Source: JANNHP01 sp031404455
GTDB lineage: Bacteria > Planctomycetota > JAJSAM01 > JAJVHW01
DNA length: 23,520 nucleotides
Assembly (NCBI GenBank): GCA_031404455.1
Contig: JANNHP010000323.1
Span: 1-23,520 of the forward strand
Direction of reading: 5' to 3'
In this document: piece by piece, positions 7,691-13,903 of the stretch
Layout: each line of letters opens with the position of its first letter
Position numbering within the stretch: position 1 is the first letter of the stretch
The notes under the pieces: generated by a model
Databases searched by the model: none
What the model was told of the DNA's origin: nothing
Seen by the model: the letters and a program-made list of their open reading frames with translations, nothing else
Made by a program: the position numbers and the translations under genes

Positions 7691-8935
7691 TCACCGTGAC
7701 CCGATCTTGTTTGGTAGTGTTTCGCCGAGCGTGTCGATGTACCGGAGCACGTTCGCATTCCCGTCTTTGATGCAGCGTTCGTACTTCACGCGGAGCATTC
7801 GGGCCGCGCCTCGGATCAACTGACAATACTCATCCTTCGGCGCCGCGATGGACCCCGTCTCCGAGAGGTTCTCGGCCGGGCATCCGTGTCCGCAGAACCT
7901 GCGAGCGTCGCACGTGGCGCACTTGGAGACCTTCAGCCGCTCCTGCCGACCGAGCAGTTCGGCGTGGAGTTTGTCATTGAACGTTCCCTGGAATATATTC
8001 CCCAGGCACCACTGCCCTTCCTGCTTCGTGTCGTGCGCCGCACCGTCCCATCTGTGGCACGGCCAGATGTTGCCTTCCTGATCGATCATCAGGTATCCGC
8101 GGCCTGCCCCGCAAGTGCCGGGAGGGGGACCGCCCGCTAGCGACTTGAAGACATATGTCAGGAGCCCATAGTCGAGGAACACACCCCCCGACGCGCGTGC
8201 CAGAACGTCATCGACGATCAACTCATTCTGCTCTACCCACAATCTTGCGTCTCTCTCGGAGAGAGTCTGCGTTGCGCACGCGAACCCGAAGTTCCGGAAT
8301 CCAAGATCGCGCAAGTACTGGTATGAGTCGAATAGTCGGTCAAGGTAGTCGGGCGTGAACGTCGCTCGCGCGCAGAAGCCGCCACGATAGGCCAGAATGC
8401 GTTTCGCTGCCTGTTCTACTCGAGCTACTAGGTCGACGTGACCCCCGAGGCGCTGTGCAAGCTGGATCTCCGGAACTCCGTCGATCGAAAGGTGCCATCC
8501 CATACCCCATTGCGCTGAGAAGTGTACTATCTCAGGGGTAATGGCGGTGAGGTTCGTCGTCGTTCCGAACTGTACGGTCTTGCCGACGGCAAACGCACGG
8601 CGCTTCGCATAGGGCACGAGTTCCTCGATTGTGCTCTTCCACGCTAGGGTCGGTTCGCCGCCGAGGAAATTCACGTTGAGATACGTCGCCCCGCCCGAAC
8701 CGTCGATGAGCCAATCCACTGCGGCGCGGGCCACGGCGACAGGCATCGTGCCACGGGTCATACCCGCCAAGTCGCCCTTGAAACAGTACACGCATCGAAG
8801 ATTGCACTTCTTCGTGATGTCGAGGTCCAGGTTCGTGATCCTGGCGTTCCTCGGGAAACATGACGGATTGTACGAGGTCCGAGACTGTGCCGTCCTGGCG
8901 GTTCGCGAGCTTGTTGGGGGCGGCGTGTCAATCAC
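7691..8935 (-). CDS. Radical SAM/SPASM domain enzyme, probable peptide or protein maturase
   Basis: This 414-residue enzyme should bind a [4Fe-4S] cluster and S-adenosylmethionine to start radical chemistry. The cluster motif is ITKKCNLRCVYCF (Cys44, 48, 51), and the SAM-binding segment is FLGGEPTLAW. The C-terminal SPASM region starts with GTCGAGRGYLMIDQEG and WPCHRW, and continues through KCATCDARRFCGHGCPAEN and DEYC, enough cysteines for two auxiliary clusters. Such enzymes include anaerobic sulfatase maturases and many makers of ribosomally synthesised modified peptides. The frame extends to an ATG at 8980, but I prefer GTG at 8935. It overlaps the upstream stop as GTGA (8935-8932) and has GGAAAGG ahead of it. 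No sulfatase or CxPxR target is nearby. The obvious candidate substrate is the Asn-Xaa-Cys repeat protein two genes upstream. Confidence 0.93.
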   Translation of the reverse strand: MIDTPPPTSSRTARTAQSRTSYNPSCFPRNARITNLDLDITKKCNLRCVYCFKGDLAGMTRGTMPVAVARAAVDWLIDGSGGATYLNVNFLGGEPTLAWKSTIEELVPYAKRRAFAVGKTVQFGTTTNLTAITPEIVHFSAQWGMGWHLSIDGVPEIQLAQRLGGHVDLVARVEQAAKRILAYRGGFCARATFTPDYLDRLFDSYQYLRDLGFRNFGFACATQTLSERDARLWVEQNELIVDDVLARASGGVFLDYGLLTYVFKSLAGGPPPGTCGAGRGYLMIDQEGNIWPCHRWDGAAHDTKQEGQWCLGNIFQGTFNDKLHAELLGRQERLKVSKCATCDARRFCGHGCPAENLSETGSIAAPKDEYCQLIRGAARMLRVKYERCIKDGNANVLRYIDTLGETLPNKIGSR

Positions 8936-10170
8936 AGCTCGTGCCTTTCCAGCGTGAGTACGAGTATTCCCGACACCCATGTCCAGGCGGCGGCCCCGCC
9001 CGGGATCTCTCTTTCTGGTCCGGCCCTCGATTGGGGTCCATCAAGGATCGCGAGGAACGACAACGGTGCCGCAACGTGAACAGGGGTCTGCGTGACGTCT
9101 GGGTCTAGCAGAACCGACACGGCCAGCGACTTGTCCGAGGCTAGTGCAGCGGCGACATCCGCCCATGTGTAGTCGCCGGGGCTCGGTGCCCAATTCGTCT
9201 TGGCTAGCAGCTGCCGGAAGCGTTCGTACGCGCGCTTGTCCGAAGCGACTCGCGTCGCTAGGCCTTCGTCCTGTCGAGGCCATGCTTCGAGTCCGCCGCG
9301 CCCGACGATGACAATGGCGTCAGGCAGCCAACTCTGCACAATCGCAAGTGCAGTGCCGCTTTTTGCCCCCGCGCTACCAAGCGTGTGGATGAAGTCGCGC
9401 GGGTAGCGGAGCGTCAGCGGCACGGATGAGGAAGACAGAGCGGCACGCAGCGCGTTGACGCCGTCGATATGAGCGTCCGACGGGAATTCGACTTGCGTCT
9501 GCTCGCACTCTTCGATGCTCTGCCAGCGCGAGTGGAATGTCGCATCCGCCACTATGAAGTTCCCGGCAGCCGCGAGCGCGCCGAACGGGTCATCTTCGTA
9601 CTTCTCCACGCGTGATGGCTCGCGTGGCGGGAGTCGTGGAATGAGTCGTATTCCGTCGTCGGTGATGCGTATTGATGCCCCCTTCTCCCGGCCCACGTAG
9701 GTCAGGACTGTCCACGCTGAGGCACTACCGAAGTCCATTTCCGGTGACTTGCTGAAGACGTCGCGCGGGAGGGCCGGATCGCACGAGATCGTGATGCCGA
9801 GGTCACGTCCCAGCGCCTGGAGCCGCTCCTCGAGTGGTGTGTCGCCGGTCCATTTTGCCACGACCGTGTGAGCCGTCAGCTTCTGGTAGGTGCCTCGCTG
9901 ACGCTCTAGGCGTGCAGCCCAAAGTGGGTTCGTGGTTGAGGGCGGCGACGGAATCGCTTGAGTCACCTTCGCGTCGTCGTCGAGCGCGACCTGCGGCTCG
10001 GAGTGCTGACGCGGAGGGGCATTGCGCTTCTGACCCCCGCTGCGGAGTGTGGGCTCGTCGCCGTGGCGTTCCACGTTGGGTTGCGGCTCGGCTGAGTCAA
10101 GGCGCAACGCCACGAATGCAGCCACGACGACTACAATCACGCCTAGGGCGATCCATCTGGGACGGGTCAT
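8932..10170 (-). CDS. Membrane-anchored protein with STN-like (secretin/TonB short N-terminal) modules
   Basis: This 412-residue protein has one N-terminal membrane segment (about residues 7-22, IALGVIVVVVAAFVAL), a Pro/Arg-rich linker and an extracytoplasmic body. The body appears to contain three similar modules. The clearest run from LEERLQALGRDLGITI to DDGIRLIP, and at the C-terminus from YTWADVAAALASDKSLAV to WTWVSGILVLTL. The pattern of helix, 'old age' strand and closing strand resembles STN domains of secretins and FecR-type proteins. ATG at 10170 has GGAGG nine bases upstream. ATG at 10251 with GAAGAGGA upstream would add a 27-residue cytoplasmic tail. The stop overlaps the radical SAM start (GTGA). 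A role in docking or exporting the repeat protein at the envelope is inference from position. Confidence 0.75.
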   Translation of the reverse strand: MTRPRWIALGVIVVVVAAFVALRLDSAEPQPNVERHGDEPTLRSGGQKRNAPPRQHSEPQVALDDDAKVTQAIPSPPSTTNPLWAARLERQRGTYQKLTAHTVVAKWTGDTPLEERLQALGRDLGITISCDPALPRDVFSKSPEMDFGSASAWTVLTYVGREKGASIRITDDGIRLIPRLPPREPSRVEKYEDDPFGALAAAGNFIVADATFHSRWQSIEECEQTQVEFPSDAHIDGVNALRAALSSSSVPLTLRYPRDFIHTLGSAGAKSGTALAIVQSWLPDAIVIVGRGGLEAWPRQDEGLATRVASDKRAYERFRQLLAKTNWAPSPGDYTWADVAAALASDKSLAVSVLLDPDVTQTPVHVAAPLSFLAILDGPQSRAGPEREIPGGAAAWTWVSGILVLTLERHEL

Positions 10171-10281
10171 TCCTGCGTGCCTCCACTCGGTCGCGCGCCC
10201 TTCCAAGGGGGCGCTGGATATATCGCTTGATGTATCAGCGATACGGCGCATTTGTTGGTCCTCTTCGGTCGCCACATGCTC

Positions 10282-10314
10282 GCGGGCGCAGACCCTTGGA
10301 TAGTCTGCGCCCGC
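10282..10314 (-). promoter_or_regulatory. Perfect 12-bp inverted repeat, possible attenuator or mRNA-stabilising hairpin
   Basis: GCGGGCGCAGAC at 10282-10293 is exactly complementary to GTCTGCGCCCGC at 10303-10314, with a nine-base loop. It lies 41 bases downstream of the repeat-protein stop and 112 bases before the next gene's start, on the operon's sense strand. No T-tract follows on the transcribed strand, so it is not a canonical intrinsic terminator. A partial terminator or a 3'-end stabiliser would make the first part of the operon more abundant than the enzyme genes. Confidence 0.6.
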
Positions 10315-10340
10315 TTCGGGTAGCAGCAGAAGCTTCGGTT

Positions 10341-10355
10341 GCCGACGCCGTCGGC
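10341..10355 (-). repeat. Small hairpin at the repeat-protein stop codon
   Basis: GCCGAC at 10341-10346 pairs with GTCGGC at 10350-10355 around a three-base loop. It begins at the last base of the repeat-protein TAG stop. With the larger hairpin at 10282-10314 it forms a double-hairpin intergenic structure. Confidence 0.45.
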
Positions 10356-11065
10356 TACGTCGCGGAGTTGGCCGATGCCGGGCTGCACTCGTTGCAGCTT
10401 GCGGGGTCGCACAGGTTGGAACCCTCCGTGCAGGTGTTCGCACCAGGGGGGCCTTCACAGAAGTTGGTTCCAGGAGAGCCTGTGCAGATGTTCTCGATGG
10501 CTCCCGCCGCGGGCTGGCACGTGTTGCCGCCCGTCGTGTCCTTGCAGTGGTTCGCGTGCGCGGTCGATCCTTCGCACGAATTCGCCTTCGTTCCCACCGA
10601 GGCGCAACTGTTGGCAGCGGTCGCGCCGGAGCAGGTGTTCGCGTCTGCGCCGTTCTTGCAGGTATTCGCACCGGCGCTGCCTCCGTGGCAACTGTTGTCG
10701 CCCGGACCGGTGCCATTGCCGGTGCAGCTGTTCTTCGAGCCGCCGTCGCAGACGTTCTTGCCGCTGCCGACACACTGGTTCGCGTGCCAGCCCTTGCACG
10801 TATTCGCGCTCGCCGAGCAAGTGTTGGTGCCTTGCGACGAGTCGCAGACGTTCCTCGACTGATCGGTGCAGGAATTCGGCGGCGACGTGCATGCCGCGTA
10901 CGCGAACTGCTCGGATACGGCGCTCAGGGTGACGCCAGCCAGCGCGCCGAGTACCCATGTCCTACCGATGAGACCGAGGAACTCTCGGCGCCTACTGACC
11001 CTCACGGCGGACTCGGGCTGGCTGGCTCCTCTGGTCTCACGACCACCGTTGGCATGATCCGTCAT
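10355..11065 (-). CDS. Tat-exported Asn-Xaa-Cys repeat protein, candidate substrate of the radical SAM enzyme
   Basis: The 236-residue product starts with a twin-arginine signal: SRRREFLGL at residues 24-32, a hydrophobic stretch, and FAYA before a probable cleavage after Ala57. The mature part is low-complexity Gly/Ser/Ala/Thr-rich sequence with 21 cysteines. Nineteen of these sit in Asn-Xaa-Cys (NSC, NVC, NTC, NQC, NHC, NIC, NFC, NLC, NEC). Cysteines are mostly 7-12 residues apart, with tighter spacing at the very end. Aromatic and large hydrophobic residues are nearly absent, so it is not a normal globular enzyme. ATG at 11065 has AGGGGG six bases upstream and overlaps the sigma factor's 3' end by 29 bp. 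Tat export suggests the protein leaves the cytoplasm folded or after modification, consistent with cytoplasmic maturation by the radical SAM enzyme. Alternatives are a metal-binding or disulfide-linked surface protein. I know no named family for it. Confidence 0.85.
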   Translation of the reverse strand: MTDHANGGRETRGASQPESAVRVSRRREFLGLIGRTWVLGALAGVTLSAVSEQFAYAACTSPPNSCTDQSRNVCDSSQGTNTCSASANTCKGWHANQCVGSGKNVCDGGSKNSCTGNGTGPGDNSCHGGSAGANTCKNGADANTCSGATAANSCASVGTKANSCEGSTAHANHCKDTTGGNTCQPAAGAIENICTGSPGTNFCEGPPGANTCTEGSNLCDPASCNECSPASANSAT

Positions 11066-12134
11066 CTCGCACCCCCTGCGTACTGAACTGGCCTGAGTCG
11101 GTCACGATTGGGAGCCGGCTCGCATGATCTGTAGACGCAGAAACCACGGGGGGAGGGTACCGGTGCCACGCGTTTTTTCTTGGGTCGTAGCGGCCGGGCC
11201 ACACGAGAACGGGATCCACTCCCCTTCCGATCGCTCGCAGCATCTCGTGCGCTCCTCGCAAGAGTTTGCGGCGTGCCTCCTCACCCAAGGGGTGCCATCC
11301 GTTGAGCCACGCGCCCACATCTCGGCGCGACCAACCTGCCAGATACTGCAGCCGCGCGATCTCGCGGTACGGTGGGGGCAGGCTGCCGATGAGCGCCGGG
11401 GCAACATCCAGCATCTCGCGCCGCGCGGCGTCCTCGTCGGGCGGCACGAGATGCCGTTGCTCGCCGTCCTCGAAGTCGATTCCGCCTGAGCGCTCTTGAG
11501 CCGGGCGGAAAGGACGATCGGCCCGCCCGCGAATCGCGTCGCCAGCCATGCTCGTGAACACCCGCCACCACCAAGCGCGTGGATTCAAGATGGTCTCGCC
11601 GCGGAAGCCCGCCTCGAGCATCCGCACGATGCCCTCTTGCGCGAGGTCCTCTGCTTCCTGAAGTCCAAGATGGCGGCGACGACACCATGCGCGCGCGGTC
11701 GAGAGCGCCGCGATGGCCATGTCGTCCCAGCCCGAGTTCGAGATGACCTTGGAGGTCGGATCGCCGAGCTGGCAGCGGATAGCGCGTCGGACGAGATGTC
11801 GCACCCATGCCGTGAGTTTCTGGTCGCGCGGCACCGATACCGATCCGGCGCCGGCGGTCGAGATCGCAACCGCCAGCACCTGTTCCGTGATGCCTTCCTC
11901 GGGACCGGCAGGCGTGCACGTTCGCAGTGCGTCGCGAACGAGCCGTTCGAGCGCGGACCGAGCCCTTGTGGGGGCGCGCGAACGGCAGATGAGCCAGACC
12001 GACACAGTGCATCGGGCCGGATCCCCGCACCGTTCAGCGTTCTCGTCCGTCGCCGCGTCGTGTCCGATCGCGAACGGACAGGGTCCCTCTCTCAGTCCTC
12101 CGGACCCCGCCCCCTCTTCCATGCCGCAGCGCAT
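11037..12134 (-). CDS. Sigma-70 family (ECF-like) RNA polymerase sigma factor
   Basis: This 365-residue protein has a sigma region 2 at about residues 140-205, with AEDLAQEGIVRMLEA followed by NPRAWWWRVF. Region 4 is at about 235-305, with LPPPYREIARLQYLAGWS and DVGAWLN as the helix-turn-helix. The N-terminal 130 residues are longer than in typical ECF sigma factors (which run to about 200 residues in all) and contain WVRHLVRRAIRCQL, perhaps a divergent extra helical domain. The C-terminal tail after residue 305 is also extra and Pro/Trp-containing. ATG at 12134 has a strong GGAGGTG five bases upstream. It is first in the operon and overlaps the repeat-protein gene by 29 bp, so it probably drives the operon's own transcription. 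No anti-sigma gene is visible beside it. Confidence 0.82.
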   Translation of the reverse strand: MRCGMEEGAGSGGLREGPCPFAIGHDAATDENAERCGDPARCTVSVWLICRSRAPTRARSALERLVRDALRTCTPAGPEEGITEQVLAVAISTAGAGSVSVPRDQKLTAWVRHLVRRAIRCQLGDPTSKVISNSGWDDMAIAALSTARAWCRRRHLGLQEAEDLAQEGIVRMLEAGFRGETILNPRAWWWRVFTSMAGDAIRGRADRPFRPAQERSGGIDFEDGEQRHLVPPDEDAARREMLDVAPALIGSLPPPYREIARLQYLAGWSRRDVGAWLNGWHPLGEEARRKLLRGAHEMLRAIGRGVDPVLVWPGRYDPRKNAWHRYPPPVVSASTDHASRLPIVTDSGQFSTQGVRDDGSCQRWS

Positions 12135-12440
12135 CTGGCACCTCCACGCTGATCCCGGGCGTTGTCATGGAGACCGTATGCGGTGCGCGCCGTCTCGGCA
12201 CCCAAGCGCGCGAAGTGGAACGTCGCCGTGGTCAATGCACCTCGGCCAACACGATGAGGTTCCCCTTCGGCGAAGAGACGGCGACCGTCTCGCTTGCGCC
12301 GCTGCGCGACACGACCGTCTTCGGCTCTCATGCCCATGTTCGCGTCCTACGCCCCGCAGCAGATAGGGCGCGGCGAACCCGCGATATGACACTGGTCACA
12401 GGAGAAAGCCCGAAATCCAGACGGCCGCGACGCCGGACCG

Positions 12441-12509
12441 TGTCCCCGCAGTCTCGTAGGCTCTCCCTGCCGGGTCGCCCCCGGCGCTTCTCGCGTCGGC
12501 CCGGGCCGC
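12441..12509. repeat. Imperfect 69-bp direct repeat with GC hairpins, copy 1
   Basis: Copy 1 aligns with copy 2 (12603-12671) without gaps over 69 bases, at roughly three-quarters identity by eye, with an offset of 162 bp. It contains a hairpin GCCGGG-TCGCC-CCCGGC at 12469-12485 and the palindrome CGGCCCGGGCCG at 12497-12508. In the hairpin the stem is identical between copies and the loop differs at one base. Confidence 0.6.
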
Positions 12510-12602
12510 GGATCGGTCCCGCGCCCGGCGGACGCCCGCCGTGGAGACCGACCGTGCCGCAGGGCGCGCTCGGAACGTGTGTCCAGCCCGCTCGATCCGC
12601 GT

Positions 12603-12671
12603 TGTCCCCGGCCGCCGGTAGCGTCGCTCCGCCGGGTCGCTCCCGGCGCAGTTCCCGTCGGCCCGGGCTCG
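12603..12671. repeat. Imperfect 69-bp direct repeat with GC hairpins, copy 2
   Basis: This copy carries the hairpin GCCGGG-TCGCT-CCCGGC at 12631-12647 and the shared CGTCGGCCCGGGC block at 12656-12668. Conservation of both stems between copies suggests a structured RNA or a repeated protein-binding site rather than random GC-rich sequence. Confidence 0.6.
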
Positions 12672-12725
12672 TCCGCATGACTCGACCTCCGCGGCGGCCC
12701 AGTCGACGTCACGAGAGGTCGAGAC

Positions 12726-12914
12726 ATGACTGACGCGACTCACGGGCGTGCGTCGCCCGAACCCGACGACGTCCGCGTGACGTGCCACGCCTGCGGCGAG
12801 CTGCGGCCCCTCGCGGACTTCCGCGCGGAGGATCTCGACAGTGCGGAACCGTGGTGCGCGAGCTGCCGCGAGATCGCCGAGGACCTCGCGCGTGACGAGG
12901 AGACGGGCCGATGA
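12726..12914 (+). CDS. Small zinc-ribbon protein (two CxxC knuckles)
   Basis: The 62-residue product has CHACGEL near residues 20-26 and WCASCREI near 43-50, a four-cysteine zinc-ribbon arrangement (CxxC-x20-CxxC). The segment CGELRPLADF between the knuckles resembles small HNH-associated or phage zinc-ribbon proteins. AGAGG lies eight bases before the ATG. Its stop overlaps the next gene's start as ATGA at 12911-12914, so the two are translationally coupled. Function is unknown. A nucleic-acid-binding role is possible. Confidence 0.7.
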   Translation: MTDATHGRASPEPDDVRVTCHACGELRPLADFRAEDLDSAEPWCASCREIAEDLARDEETGR

Positions 12915-13501
12915 GCGACGTCGAGCAGGCGGATACGGACATCGACGCGCAGCTTGCCGCGGAGTTCTGCCGCGAACTCAAGCTGCGCGGCGAGGCGATG
13001 AACAGCACGCTCGCGACGTGGCGAGCCGCCCGCAACGCCGCGGAGGCGGCCCGCGACGCCGTCGAACCCGCGAAGAAGCGCGCGTGGACCGCGCAGTTCC
13101 GGGACGCGGCCGACGCCGGCGAGCTGACTCGGCGCTTCGAGGCGGCGCGCGACGATGCCGACCGCACGCGCCGGGGGCTTGCCGCCGCGAAGCATCGGAT
13201 CCGGGAGGCCGTCGAGGCCGCGGAGTCCGACGCGCTCCGCATGCGCAACGTGACGCTGCGCGACGAGGCCGCCGCGCGGGTGGAGCGCGCGGTACGTGAG
13301 ACGCAGGAACGAGCGCGGAAGGCGCGCGACGAGGCGCGGCTCGGGCTATCGCCGGAGGACGCCGACCGCCAGCGGCGCGCCGAGCAGGGGGCCCCGGAGC
13401 GCGAAGTTGCGGCCGCTGCGGCGCAAGCGCCCGCCGCGGAGCCGGCGTCGGCTGGCCAGTCGGTGGGCGCGGCGGCTGCGGCGTCCCCGGCGGCAGCGTC
13501 C
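12911..13501 (+). CDS. Alanine-rich coiled-coil protein, 3' end lost at an IS21 junction
   Basis: The reading frame starts at ATG 12911, with GAGGAG eight bases upstream. It encodes a highly charged Ala/Glu/Arg-rich protein with long helical stretches (for example RFEAARDDADRTRRGLAAAK) and then an Ala/Pro-rich linker from about residue 165. Near 13501 the sequence becomes the reverse complement of an IS21 transposase start, so native coding probably ends there. The open frame continues to 15073, but beyond 13500 it is antisense to the IS21 remnant and then to the toroid/HEAT gene, and should not be read as protein domains. I recognise no family. The zinc-ribbon neighbour and the coiled coil suggest a mobile-element accessory pair. 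Confidence 0.55.
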
Positions 13502-13612
13502 GGCGAGCGCCCGCCGCACCGTCTTCACGTCCAACTGCAAGCGACGCGCGATCTCGCGCTTCGGAACACTCTGCACGTCGTGCAGGTGCCGGACCTCGGC
13601 CCACTGACTCAT
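13502..13612 (-). pseudogene. istA: IS21-family transposase (IstA) N-terminal fragment
   Basis: From ATG 13612 the minus strand encodes MSQWAEVRHLHDV followed by KREIARRLQLDVKTVRRAL. This is the N-terminal helix-turn-helix of IS21-type IstA transposases, which normally run to about 400-500 residues. After about 37 codons the similarity stops. The DDE catalytic domain and the IstB ATPase are absent, so this is a dead remnant. Confidence 0.8.
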
Positions 13613-13712
13613 TCGGATCACCTCCGGGGCCTCCCGCACGGCCCGCGGCGCGGCGTCACTCGACGCCACCGCGATCCGGCAAGAAAGCACCCTCTCGGAC
13701 TGGGGAAGAGGT

Positions 13713-13748
13713 GGTCCCTTTTCAGCCCGCCGCGAGGTCCCTTTTCAG
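13713..13748 (+). repeat. Two identical 13-bp subterminal IS21 repeats
   Basis: GGTCCCTTTTCAG occurs at 13713-13725 and again at 13736-13748, a 23-bp period. Repeated motifs of this type inside IS21 ends are transposase binding sites. Confidence 0.8.
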
Positions 13749-13903
13749 TCTGCCGCTACCAGCTCCCGTCCTCAAGCTCGGCGAGCATCGAGGTCTCGGC
13801 ACAGGTGTGGGCGATTGGTCAGCCGTCGCTGCCGCTCCCATCGCGTTCAGTTGCGCGAACGGTCGGGGCGGCGGCGCCGGACCTCGATCCCGCCGAGGGG
13901 TCA

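Larger units (their letters stand above)
12135..12725. other. Divergent non-coding stretch between the sigma factor and zinc-ribbon genes
   Basis: These 591 bases separate the minus-strand operon from plus-strand genes, so promoters for both should lie here. Frames across it are Arg/Pro-rich in every direction and lack recognisable protein sequence. Two features stand out. One is an imperfect 69-bp direct repeat at 12441-12509 and 12603-12671. The other is TGAC(ACTG)GTCA at 12387-12398, a small inverted repeat about 250 bp upstream of the sigma gene that could be an operator. I cannot identify a convincing -35/-10 pair. Confidence 0.55.
13502..13761 (-). mobile_element. IS21-type insertion sequence remnant (one end only)
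   Basis: The remnant holds one element end plus the start of istA. The outer end probably lies near 13761, where the minus strand reads TGGTAGCGGCAGACTGAAAA, since IS21 ends typically begin with TG. It includes two subterminal copies of GGTCCCTTTTCAG, the kind of repeated transposase-binding site typical of this family. The inner part and the other end are missing. Its inner edge meets the coiled-coil gene near 13501. Confidence 0.7.

Noticed and set aside
7691..8935. Anaerobic sulfatase maturase
   Set aside because: Domain layout is similar, but no sulfatase gene or CxPxR/CxAxR target motif is present in the window.
10251..10773. N-terminal extension of the STN-like protein across the repeat-protein gene
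   Set aside because: The extension is the Cys-repeat gene read in another frame (Arg/Thr/Ala-rich). Starts at 10170 or 10251 have good ribosome binding sites.
10355..11065. CRISPR-like or tandem DNA repeat in the NxC region
   Set aside because: The repetition is at the protein level with variable spacers. The DNA units are not identical or regularly spaced.
13882..13898. Possible terminator after the envelope operon
   Set aside because: CCTCG/CGAGG is a five-base-pair stem without a T-tract, too weak to call.
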